Shown here: piece by piece, positions 14,062-24,080 of the stretch
Layout of the letters: each line of letters opens with the position of its first letter
Numbering within the stretch: position 1 is the first letter of the stretch
NCBI GenBank assembly: GCA_023614405.1
Contig: CM042697.1
Coordinates: 187,859,189-187,923,188, forward strand
DNA from: Avena insularis
Taxonomy: Eukaryota > Streptophyta > Magnoliopsida > Poales > Poaceae
Length of the DNA: 64,000 nt
Direction: 5' to 3'
Program-made: the position numbers and the translations under genes
The notes under the pieces: model-generated
Databases searched by the model: none
The model's input: the letters and a program-made list of their open reading frames with translations, nothing else
Told to the model about the DNA's origin: nothing

Positions 14062-15733
14062 TGAAGGGAATATGCCCGAGAGGCAATAATAAAGTGGTTA
14101 TTATCGTATTCCTTATTTATGATAAATGTTTATTTTACATGCTATAATTGTATTAATACGGAAACGTTAATACATGTGTGTTTAATAAACAAAAAGGAAG
14201 TTCCTAGTTATGCCTCTCTTATAAACTAGCTCGTTGATTAACATGATGATCAAAGTTTCCTGATCATGGACATTGGATGTTGTTAATAACGAGGTCACAA
14301 CATTAGTGTAATGATGTGATGAACATTCATCCGAAGTATAGCATTACGATCAAAGTCATTGAGTTTATATTACTATAACAACTTACGAAGTGATCCTAAT
14401 CCTTAGACCATGAGATCATGTCAATCACTAACACCGGAAGAGTTTCTCGATGACATCAAACGTCACACTGTAACTGGGTGATTATAAAGATGGCTTCAGA
14501 ACTACTAAAGTGTTATGTTGAGACCCATGGATTGAGAGTGGAATTTGTTCATCCCGATGATGGATAGATATGCTCTGGGCCCTCTTGGTGATATCACATT
14601 GATTAGCTTGCAAGCAAGTGATTTGATCACTAGAATGTTATATCACGGGAACGAGAAAAGAGTGCATGTCGGTAACGAGAACAAACTAGGTATGGAGATA
14701 CCGATGATCGAATCTCGGACATGTAATATATCGTGAAACAAAGGTATTAAGATATTAGCGTAAAAGGTTCACACGATCACAGAAGTCATCGTTGAATGTG
14801 TGGGAGTCAGTATGGATCTCCAGGTCCCGCTACTGATTATTGATCGGAGAAGGGTCTCGATCATGTCCGCATTATTCGAGAACCATAGGGTGACACACTT
14901 AAGGGATGCCGACACCATTCAGAGCAAATGATATGCTAGAAAAAGAAAAGGAAAGTGCAGGAATTTATTTCACTAGACACCGGAACTGTTTCGGTTGAAA
15001 TTGCTGAAACTGGTTCTGCATGTGAAATGGAATACTAGCAAGGGGTTTTATGTGAATGTTTTTTAATTAAAGTAATTAACAAAATTCTAAATAAATAAAC
15101 AAAAGAGTTTTATTTAAATGAGAGCTTGCATTAATTTTGGTGGAAAATTAATGCATGTGAGTGGAATTGTGAGTGGAGAGGTTTTTATGTGAGTGGAGCT
15201 TCCACCACATGAATGAGGGAGAGGTGGGGGCACCCTCCATGGCGGGCCATGCCCCTTGGGTGCCCCCTCCCCTATAAAAGGACCCCCTCCTCTCACTTGT
15301 CTCTCACACCTCCTCGCGAAGGATCTCTCTCCCCCCTTTAGAATTTCCCCATGGTCTCGGATCAGCGAGGTACATGTTCCCGGTGGCTTTTTCTGGAAGG
15401 ATTTGTTGCTTCCGCTGCTTCGCTAGAGCGAGGGCGTGGAGGTTGTCGGGGTACCCATACATGTGTGCGATCACGGATGCACCACTACTTTGAGGTGCTG
15501 GACTTGATCGTGCTGGACCGGCTGGACCAGATGGACTTCATCACGATCTTGAGATCGGCAAGCGTTCGTCTACATCATCCACGAGTACAACCTCGTTAAC
15601 GCAATTCGGTCTTCGAGGGTATGTATTCTATGGATGTATATCCACCCGTTGCTTGTATCTAGTAGATAGATCTTGGTACATAGATGTTCCCATCGTAGGA
15701 ATTTTTTTTGTTTTCTATGCTGCGAACCCTACA
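14062..15733 (+). mobile_element. Copia-K 3' LTR
   Basis: Partner of 7502-9150, ending CCTACA before the duplication GTTTC (15734-15738). It is slightly longer, partly through a small local duplication near 15170-15200 (GTGAGTGGA words). Confidence 0.95.
15272..15280 (+). promoter_or_regulatory. TATA box of Copia-K 3' LTR
   Basis: CTATAAAAG, identical to the copy in the 5' LTR. It points out into Gypsy-A sequence, so read-out transcription is possible in principle. Confidence 0.75.
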
Positions 15734-15738
15734 GTTTC

Positions 15739-16111
15739 TATATCAGGGTGCTTTATAGGCGAAGGGGCAAGGTCGATAGGCACCCGAGGGGCCCACACCA
15801 GGTGGCAGCGCCCCCTAGGCCACACTGGCCCTAGGTGTGGCCACCTCGTGGCCCCCCTTTGGCTGCCCTTCGGACTCCGTGTTCCATCTGGTAAAATATT
15901 GACTTTGGCTTTTGTCCTGTCCAATTCCGAGAATATTTCCTTACTATCTTTTCTAAAACCAAAAACAACAGAAAACAAGCAACTGGCACTGCGGCATCTT
16001 TTTAATAGGTTATTCCCAGAAAATGTATAAAAATACCTCAAAGTGTAAACAAAACATAGCAAAGTTGATACTAAACAAGCGTGGAGCATAAAAAATGATA
16101 GATACGTATCA
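15739..16111 (-). mobile_element. Gypsy-A 3' LTR, inner part
   Basis: Resumes the LTR broken at 7501. The sequence from TATCAGGGTGCTTTATAGGC to GATACGTATCA matches 21003-21399 of Gypsy-B. It ends CA at 16111. The joined LTR is about 1.5 kb, the same size as in Gypsy-B. Confidence 0.9.
15751..15760 (-). promoter_or_regulatory. TATA box of Gypsy-A LTR
   Basis: Reads GCCTATAAAG on the minus strand. The same TTCGCCTATAA core occurs in the Gypsy-B and Gypsy-D LTRs. Confidence 0.65.
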
Positions 16112-17245
16112 AGCATCCCTAAGCTTAACTCCTACTCGTCCTCGAGTAGGTAAGTAATAAAAAGAATAATTTTTAAGGTGACATGCACCATCACAATCTT
16201 GATCAAACCATTTATAAATCATTGATATCTGGGATCAAAGTACTCTAAACATGAGCATGAAAGATGTAGTTCTAACAATAAGACATAACAACTATGTTTT
16301 AACATGAAAAGGTACAACAAATATCATAAATAACAATGCATTGAAAGACGTTTGTTTGTTTCACATATATAAAACATAGAATATGTGGTATTCATCTTAT
16401 CCCTTATGGAGTAGCAAAACATAAATGCTTAGGACATCTTCAAAGTTCATAAGGGTGACTAGATACAAATAGTTCAAGAATAAGCAATATCAACATTATG
16501 AACCAATCAATAAGTTTTGGGACAATGCACATAAAACTAAGAATGACAACTGTGCTCTCTTAATTGGTGCATAAAGATAGAAGGTGGAGACTCAAGATAA
16601 AAGTAAGAAGAAAGGCCTTTCATAAAGGGAACAGGGATTTCAAGTTTCATAAAGAGCTTCCAAAAATTATGGTACTTATTAGCTTTGAGCTCTCATTGCC
16701 CCCATCATAAGCATATTTAAGTGATTAAGGTTAAAGTGAAACAAATATGGAGTATATGCTTGACAAATCATAAGTTGGCAATCTCATGTCCCTTGAGTAC
16801 GAGGGCCGTTCCTCATTCTACTCAACTTTAGTCACAAGCAAGTTCTTGTCATTGTAAGTATATGTGTATCATAGTGAACCGCCAACGGGGTACCCCTTGC
16901 CCCATGACACAGGATCTATCCCATATCAAAATGACAAGGCAACAGACAATGAGCATCTCAGCGATATTTTTATTTGCTATTTGCATAGGTTTTTATTGAG
17001 GATGCTTCACAGATTGCTCACTATGGTTATGCTGCAAGTTTCCACAATGATTAGGCATGGCTTAGGCTAGCCGCCCAGACGTTTCTCTAATACATATATA
17101 GTACTCCATGGACTTACAAGCTCCCCTTTTATTTCACACCATCGACATCCGTAAACAAAAGATCATAATATCAACTGGGTAATATATATAGGTGTTGAAA
17201 GCGTTCCCCATGACAACGTGGTTCTGCTAATTCCCAACTTATAAG
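16112..17245 (-). mobile_element. Gypsy-A 3' untranslated region
   Basis: Non-coding sequence between the 3' LTR and the Gypsy-G insertion (flank ATAAG, 17241-17245). It holds a weakened polypurine tract (16112-16127), a perfect stem-loop (16131-16150) and the left part of a block (about 16680-17245) that also occurs in Gypsy-B, -C and -D. No gene is present. The remaining interior of Gypsy-A is outside the window, on the far side of Gypsy-G. Confidence 0.85.
16131..16150 (-). other. Stem-loop 19 nt from the LTR, Gypsy-A
   Basis: CCTACTCG (16131-16138), loop TCCT, CGAGTAGG (16143-16150): a perfect 8-bp stem. The sense loop is AGGA. It has equivalents in Gypsy-B, -C and -D at the same distance from the LTR. 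Confidence 0.9.
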
Positions 17246-19840
17246 TGTAAGACCTCACCATTTAAGGTAAAGGCCCTTGTGATTGCAATGCTAGCCCCGG
17301 ATCAAATTGCTAGCATCCACAGTTTAATATGAAGTACACAGATACAAAGGTCATTATTACATCGTAATATCCAGAGATACATAGTTCTTACAACTCTTTA
17401 GCCCAAGACTAATACATAGAGTTCACAATACTTAACAAAATAAATAAAGTCTTCATCTTCATGTGCCACATGCAAACATGTTGAGTGTAGACTCATAACC
17501 CTAGTCACCATCAGAGTAACCTGCAACATAATAAGTTACAGCCACAGAGGGTCAATACATTTGGAATTGTATTGGCAAGTGATACCATAGTAGTATAGTA
17601 ACATATAATACTATATGAATTTGGCTAAGTGTAGATCAGGATGGCTTTGCTCAAAAATAAGTTTGTCTTATTAGTTTGAAAACACTAAGTTTTTGTTTGA
17701 TAAAAACACCCAAGGAACCACCAATAGACATTGGTGAACCTTTACCCTTGTTCAACCACAAGTTTTAACTTAGAGAAATTGGGATGAGGAGATCCTTGAT
17801 CATTTCAATGTCTTTGATGCTCAAAATGTCCGTTACTGGGGACACGGCTAAGTACTTAGGTTTTACCCTCTCGAGAGGTGGTGCACTTTCCCCACAAGAC
17901 TCGACATGCATCGAGACGAGACTTTTCAGAAGCCTTCCCTTAGACCACCATGGACGCATTCCATCCTATCAACCCTACCACCAACTGTCAATCTTACTGA
18001 GTTCTTGCAACCTGGTTGGTCAAGGAAGAGCCCATATGCCATGTGGTTGCACTAGAAGCTTATCAACACTAAACATCTCAAATCTCTTTGTTCCTGGGTG
18101 GCCATCCACAAGTGTGATACACAAGGTAAACCATAGACATGGGCCTTGTGTAACCACTCAACAAAAACCAATCTTTCCATTCCACCCAGGTGATTCATTA
18201 ACATGTTGTTTTATTAATCAAAAACATAGTCATAGACTTTGCATAATATCATAACATTAATATTCCACCCTTGCATTCTACTAGATAGTCTAAGCATACT
18301 AGCATAAAATGTCTCTTAACTTAGGGAAAAAAACTACTAAGACAATATCTATAGGATTTACCATAGCATAGCATATACTTAGAAAAATCACCATGCAAAT
18401 CCTACTCAAAATATCACTAGAGCATAGATAAAGATAGTGGGACAAAAGGATGAAGCATCACTTGCCTTGGTACTTAGGGGAATATACACAATCCTCACAA
18501 TCACACTCTCCAAATTCCAGAAAATCTACACAACAAATTCATACAACAATATTCAATTCAATATACAAGCAAAAATAGTTGTGAATGCATGCAAAATGCA
18601 AAATGATGATTTGCCACACTTTTCAAATCAAACTTTTCAGTACTGAACACAAAGCATACTTTCTAAGGTCTAAATAAACTAAAATTTACTTTTAAACAAT
18701 TTCCTATATAAACTTTATAGCCAAAATAGGCCTACAAATGTTTCTGCATGAAATCCTATTTTTATAGAAGCAAATGGCCAAACCAAGGCCATATATGCAA
18801 ATATATCATTTTTCTGAATCCATTGATATAAAATTTGTAATTTTTGGATAAGCAGAACAAAAGTTATTGAATTTACAAGTTTGAATAACTAATAGATCAA
18901 AATCTAGATTTTAAAACAAAAACCAGGCCACGCGGCAGCGTCTGATTGTCGCGTACCGGTTCGCGCTGGATCACGCTTCCATACCGTTAGATCTAAGAGA
19001 ATCCAGCAGCTCATATCTAAACTTACCCCTTCGTTCTATTTCTAATCCTGACCACTAGATCTAGATCCAAAGGATTAGATCAGCTCGACCAAAAACCAGC
19101 GGCACGGATGGCTCTGGCGGCGGTGAGGCCACTTGCGATGACACGCCGGCGTGGCTAGAGGGGTAGGGGGTTGTGCTGGTGCTTACCAAGCTCGCGGGAA
19201 CGTGGGGATGCTCAACATGGATGCGGCTAAGGCGGGGGCGAACGGACACGGGCTCAGATGCTCCTCGGAGTTTGTCCACGTGTCGGATGCTCACGGTCGG
19301 AGACGAAAACGACAACCTAGGACGCAATAGTGCAAACAAATGGCATCAGGAGGTGCGTAAGGATCCGACGAACTCAATTTGTGTGAAGCAGAGGTGTAGG
19401 GGCGCACGAAATTTACCAAGATTGTTTGCTGGAGTTGAGCTTCGCCTCAGATGCTTGTAGACGTCGACGGGGACGAGGCTCTGGTGCATGATAGAACAAA
19501 CAACAAGTGTCAGGAGCAGCACAAGACGATGGCAAATAGGGTCATGCAAACCAGAAGGCAAGGCACGCTCGAGACTCACCGCGATAGCTCACCGAAGCTC
19601 CTCGGTGTTGCGGCGGTGCAAAGGAAAATTCGTGGAGACTGGCAGTGCTTGATGCTGGCTAGGTGAGGGGAAATGGTCGCAAGGGGGTGGGGATTAAGTA
19701 GCCGGAGCAGGGGCGAGAATCACTCGGCAAATCAATGTAATTTACTCGCGAATCAATCGGCAGTGAAGGGGGAAGAAACAGCCAATGGAGCTAGTCGCAG
19801 GTGTGGTGTCTGGGGATGACGAAGTTGACGTGGCAACGGG
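17246..19840 (-). mobile_element. Gypsy-G 3' LTR, terminal part
   Basis: Starts TGTAAGACCTCACC on the plus strand, so the LTR ends GGTCTTACA in the sense direction, pairing with its start TGTAACATCCC at 53058. It is inserted in Gypsy-A UTR after ATAAG. The AT-rich first half and GC-rich 18920-19700 are as expected for a long gypsy LTR on the minus strand. It is cut at 19840 by Gypsy-B. A possible core promoter on the minus strand lies near 19691-19700 (TACTTAATCC). No gene was seen, and the short frames here have no domain. Confidence 0.8.
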
Positions 19841-21399
19841 TGATGCGTGCACCCAATGTTGCCGTGGGACGCTTCGTTGGAACCCCAAGAGCAAGGTGTG
19901 ATGAGCACAGCAGCAAGTCTCCCTCAGTAGAGACCGAGGTTATCGAACCAGAAGGAGGAAGGAAACGTCACACAGGTGTTGTAAACAACGTGGAGACCTT
20001 CACAACACAAACTCAAGACTTTGTCCCAATGAATCAGTGAGGTTGTCAAGCTCACCGGTTTGCTGTAACAAAGGATTAACTATATGGTGTGGAAGGTAAT
20101 GGTGGTTTGTAGCAAGTAAATAGTAACAGTGGAAGATGTATCAATGGTAAAGATTGGACCGGGGTCCATAGTTCACTAGAGGTGCTCTTCTTAGAGAAAC
20201 AACATGGCATGAAGGGTAAACAAATTACATCAGGGCAATTGACAGGAACTGAGCAAGGCATAACAATGCAATACTAGTCAGAAAGATCCTATGAGATTCG
20301 ATTGGACAATACAGCAATATACATAGACCGCCATCCAATTGCATCTATGACTAGAAGTCCACCTTCAGGTTATCATCCAATCCCCCTCCAGTATTAAGTT
20401 GCAAGCAACAGACAACTGCTTTAAGCAAAGTGTGTAAGGTAAACAATCCACTTGTTCCATGAACAAGAGACCGTTGTTTTCTCCCTAGTGGCAACAACAC
20501 ATCTACAACCGAAGAGATTTCTGTCACTTCCCTAGGAAACTTGAGGCATGAACCCACTATCGAGCATAAATACCCCCTCTTGGAGTCACTAGCAACTACT
20601 CGGCCAAGATAGCTACTAACAACGGAGAGCAGGCAAGATCACAAACATGATAGAATCATAAAGACAAAACCATTAACCAAACTGACATAATAATCTCAAT
20701 ATCCATCGGATCCCCAAAAACACAACATGCATGATTACAAATAGATTAGATCTTGATCATGAATGGAGCTCACAAGATCTATACATAAAAGCACAAGGAG
20801 GAGATACAACCATCTAGCTACTACATGGACCCATAGTCCAAGGTGGAACTACTCACGCATCATACCAGAGAGAAGGCCTCTGGGATGATCTCCCCTTCGG
20901 CAGGGTGTCGGGAAGAACTTCATATCCCCCCGATCTAGGGACGATGGTGTCGACGGCTCCAGATAGTTTCATGGAGTTTTGATCGGGTACTTAGGGTTTC
21001 TACATCAGGGGATTCTTATAGGCGAAGAGGCGAGGTTGGGAGGCGACCAGGGAGGCCACACCTTGCCCAGGTGCGGGTCCACCCTAGCCCGCACCTGTGG
21101 GAGGGGGGGGGGGGGTGTGGTGGCCCTCTGGCACCTCTCCGTCTCCCCTTCTGGCTTCATGACGCCCACGATAAAATATTAACTTTGACTTTTGTCCCGT
21201 CCAATTCCGAGAATATTGATTTTCTGCCTTTCTGGAACCAAAAACAGAAGATAACATGCAACTGGCACTGTCGCAACTTGTTAATAGGTTAGTTCCAGAA
21301 AAGATATAAAAACACCTCAAAGTGTAGACAAAGCAAAGCAAAGTAGATACTAAACAAGAATGGAGCATTAAAAATAATTGATACGTTTTCGACGTATCA
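19841..21399 (-). mobile_element. Gypsy-B 3' LTR
   Basis: Intact 1.56 kb LTR. It is followed by the polypurine tract (sense AAGCTTGGGGATG, 21402-21414). It contains a run of 13 G at 21103-21115, where the other LTR copy has 7. Confidence 0.93.
21015..21024 (-). promoter_or_regulatory. TATA box of Gypsy-B 3' LTR
   Basis: Reads CGCCTATAAG on the minus strand. It lies between the GC-rich part of the LTR and the transcribed part. Confidence 0.65.
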
Positions 21400-21767
21400 A
21401 ACATCCCCAAGCTTAACTCCTGCTCGTCTGCGAGTAGGTAAGTAATAAAAAGAATAATTTTTGAGGTGACATGCACCATCAAAACCAAGATCAAACCATT
21501 TGCAAGCATTGAAAGCTGGGACCAAAGAACTCTAAACATGTGCATGAAATATGGAGTTCTAACAATAGGACATAGTAACTATGCATGCAACGTGAAAGGC
21601 TACAAACAAAGATCATGAATAACATGCATTGAAAAATATTTGTTTCACATACAGAAAACATGGCATAGTGGCATTCAACTTGTCCCTCATAGAGTAGCAA
21701 ATAGATGAACAGGACACCTTCAAATTTCACAAGGGTGACTAGAAAAAATAGCACAAGAACAAGTAAT
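21400..21767 (-). mobile_element. Gypsy-B 3' UTR left of the CACTA insertion
   Basis: Non-coding. It aligns with 16112-16480 of Gypsy-A. It is cut after AAT (21765-21767) by the CACTA element and resumes at 32287. Confidence 0.9.
21419..21438 (-). other. Stem-loop 19 nt from the LTR, Gypsy-B
   Basis: CCTGCTCG, loop TCTG, CGAGTAGG. The 8-bp stem has one mismatch. The sense loop is CAGA. The distance to the LTR end (21399) is 19 nt, as in the other three elements. Confidence 0.85.
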
Positions 21768-21783
21768 CACTACTAGGAAAATG
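21768..21783 (+). repeat. Left terminal inverted repeat of CACTA
   Basis: CACTACTAGGAAAATG, identical to the reverse complement of 32271-32286. The ends diverge after these 16 bases. Confidence 0.95.
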
Positions 21784-21789
21784 CTTGTT

Positions 21790-22055
21790 TGTGGCGCACA
21801 TGAAATGGCAATCCATGGCGTACTAGCAGTGCGCCACTAGCCTCGCGCTGCGGCTATTTCCTAGCCATGGCGCACTGCCTGGTGCACCACGGTTCTGTCG
21901 AGAAAGGCGTAGCGCACCTGCTAGTGCCCCACGGCTATGTGGGCAGGTGCGCTATGCGTTGGATCTTCTGTGGCGCACATTGCAGTGCGCCACTAAGCTG
22001 CGTAGGTGCGCTTTAGATGTAGTGCGCCACAAAAGCTAGGTCATATGCGCCACGT
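21790..22055. repeat. Left subterminal repeats of CACTA
   Basis: At least ten copies, in both directions, of words such as GTGGCGCAC, AGTGCGCCAC, TAGCGCACC and GTGCGCTA. In En/Spm-type elements such subterminal motifs bind the TNPA protein and are needed for transposition. Confidence 0.85.
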
Positions 22056-22339
22056 GTTTTTATTTGTTTTTTTAATTTCAGAGCCAGATGATATACAATA
22101 CAGATTATATACAATATTATAGGCAGATATATACACATAGATACAAGATATATAATTATATATATAAATACACAATTTGCAAAATAAGATTAAAACAAAT
22201 ACATATAGATAAGTCTCATACATGAATACATAGTATAAGTTACATTATTTCGATCAAGTTACAAAGTAGTTGGTGGCATGCGAATACATGTGTCTTGAAC
22301 AAGTTAGAGCTCGGAAGCTCGCCTAGACATCTAAACTAG

Positions 22340-22585
22340 CTAGACACAAACGTGGGATAAACAACCAAAGACGATAAGCATGATCACCGCGACGAAGGTG
22401 TAGGTCTTCATCCGGTTCCTCATCCTAACTCCTGCTAGATAGCGCGTGTATCTAGTTTCCGCCTCCGCCATAGTGTTGTACCCTTTGTAGCTATTGCCGC
22501 TGAAACGGTGCACCTGTCTCCGGCAGTCTTCCCAATCATCGTAGACTCCGGAAACCCATCCCTTGTACACGACGTACCACGTCAT
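22340..22585 (-). CDS. Small protein with RNase H1 N-terminal (RHBD)-like domain
   Basis: An intact 81-codon frame. Residues 2-50 show the pattern of the hybrid-binding domain found at the N terminus of eukaryotic RNase H1: WYVVYKG near the start, then GVYDDWEDC, QVHRFSG and SYKGY, then an AEAETRY helix. Residues 60-79 (YTFVAVIMLIVFGCL) form a likely membrane segment. There is no catalytic RNase H domain, so a nucleic-acid-binding role without nuclease activity is inferred. TTGTAG directly precedes the ATG, so it may instead be a last exon after a splice acceptor. It lies just inside the left subterminal repeats on the same strand as the transposase genes. The reading frame is clean, unlike its neighbours. 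The domain match is from memory of the family pattern. Confidence 0.65.
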   Translation of the reverse strand: MTWYVVYKGWVSGVYDDWEDCRRQVHRFSGNSYKGYNTMAEAETRYTRYLAGVRMRNRMKTYTFVAVIMLIVFGCLSHVCV

Positions 22586-22683
22586 CTACAAGTTGACAAT
22601 AATAATTAACCGGTGATTGAAAAAAACATGTATAATTAAAGTCGCATATGAAGATACACTTATAAAAAGTACTCCTAAATCAA

Positions 22684-23885
22684 AAAGACCAAACTCAAAA
22701 AGCATGCCTCATATATAAATAGGTTGTTCGACATAGGAATATGCTACAATGGAACTGTCCGCCAAGTAGGATGCACAACACCTGGACCTGTGCATAGCAC
22801 AAGGCGGACAATCCCATCGCAGCACATTCACATATATAGTGTGCCACGACATTTCAATCATCGACATTCTCAAAAAAGACCAAAGTAACTCAAAAATCAT
22901 GCCTCATATATTACTAGGTTGTTGGACACAGGAATATGCTACGATGGAACTGTACGCCAAGTAGGATGCACAACACCTGGACTTGTGCATAGCACAAGGC
23001 GCACAATCCCATCGCAGCACATTCACATATATAGTGTGCCACGGCATTTCAATCATCGACATTCTCAAAAAAGACCAAAGTAACTCAAAACTCATGCCTC
23101 ATATATAACTAGGTCGTTAAACATAGGAATATGCTACGACGAAACGGTAAGCCAAGTAGGATGCACAACACCTGGACCTGTGCATATCACAAGGCTGACT
23201 ATCCCGTCGTAGCACATTCACATATATAGTGTGCCATGACATTTCAATCATCGGCATTATTCTCGAAAAAGACCAAAGTAACTCAAAAAGAATGCCTCAT
23301 ATATAACTAGCTAGGTCATTGGACACAGGAATATGCTACGACGGAACAGTTAGCCAAGTAGGATGCACAACAACTGGACCTGTGCATATCACAAGGCTAA
23401 CTATCGCGTCGTAGCACATTCACATATATAGTGTGCCACGACATTTCAATCATTGACATTATTCTCTAAAAATACCAAAATAACTCGAAAAGAATGCCTC
23501 ATATATATACATAGGTCGTTGGACACAGGAATATGCTATGATGGAACTAGGAGCCAAGTAGGATGCACAACACCTGGACTTGTGCATATCACAAGGCTCA
23601 CAATCCCGTCGTAGCACATTCACATATATATTGTGCCACGACATTTCAATCATTGGCATTATTCTCGAAAAAGACCAAAGTAAATAAAAAAGAATGCCTC
23701 ATATATATATACATAGGTCGTTGGACACAGGAATATGCTACGACGGAACCGTGAGCTAAGTAGGATGCACAAGACCTAGACTTGTGCATATCACAAGGCT
23801 CACAATCCCGTCGTAGCACATTCACATATATAGTGTGCCACGACATTTCAATCATCGGCATTATTCTCGAAAAAAGACTAATAAA
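22684..23885. repeat. Tandem array of six ~200-bp hairpin-forming units
   Basis: The anchor ATGCCTCATAT recurs at 22704, 22899, 23094, 23292, 23494 and 23694, giving periods of 195-202 bp. Each unit contains a nested inverted repeat. In the last copy the outer arms are TGCTACGACGG and CCGTCGTAGCA, the middle arms GTGAGC and GCTCAC, and the inner arms ATGCACAAG and CTTGTGCAT. The short open frames on the minus strand repeat with the array and are not genes. It lies between the RHBD-like ORF and the TNPA-like gene, possibly in an intron. Confidence 0.9.
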
Positions 23886-24080
23886 GTAAGGAAAAAAGAA
23901 GGACCAAAGTGAGCAAAGGACCAAAGAGTAAGCAAAAAAACCAAGCATTGATTGATATATAATAATAAGCAAAAGAAGTAAGCGATGATTCATAAACCTA
24001 ATAAGATAATTAGTAGCATGTACACTTGTACACACACACACAAAGGTCATCTATAGTTTGGAACTACAACTAGTCCAACA

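Larger units (their letters stand above)
7502..15733 (+). mobile_element. Copia-K, complete Ty1/copia element (WIS/Angela/BARE type)
   Basis: Full-length 8.2 kb element inserted in the Gypsy-A LTR. It has two LTRs (7502-9150 and 14062-15733), both beginning TGAAGGG and ending CCTACA. The 5-bp target duplication GTTTC lies at 7497-7501 and 15734-15738. A tRNA-iMet-like primer site follows the left LTR, and the polypurine tract AAGTGGGAGAC precedes the right one. The interior is AT-rich and coding-dead. The TG..GGCAATAATAAA start is that of the Angela/WIS/BARE group. Confidence 0.95.

Noticed and set aside
15653..16030. 125-codon frame
   Set aside because: It crosses the Copia-K / Gypsy-A junction at 15733, so it is an artefact of insertion.
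22684..23885. CRISPR-like array
   Set aside because: Repeats are ~200 bp, contiguous, without unique spacers, and lie in a plant transposon.
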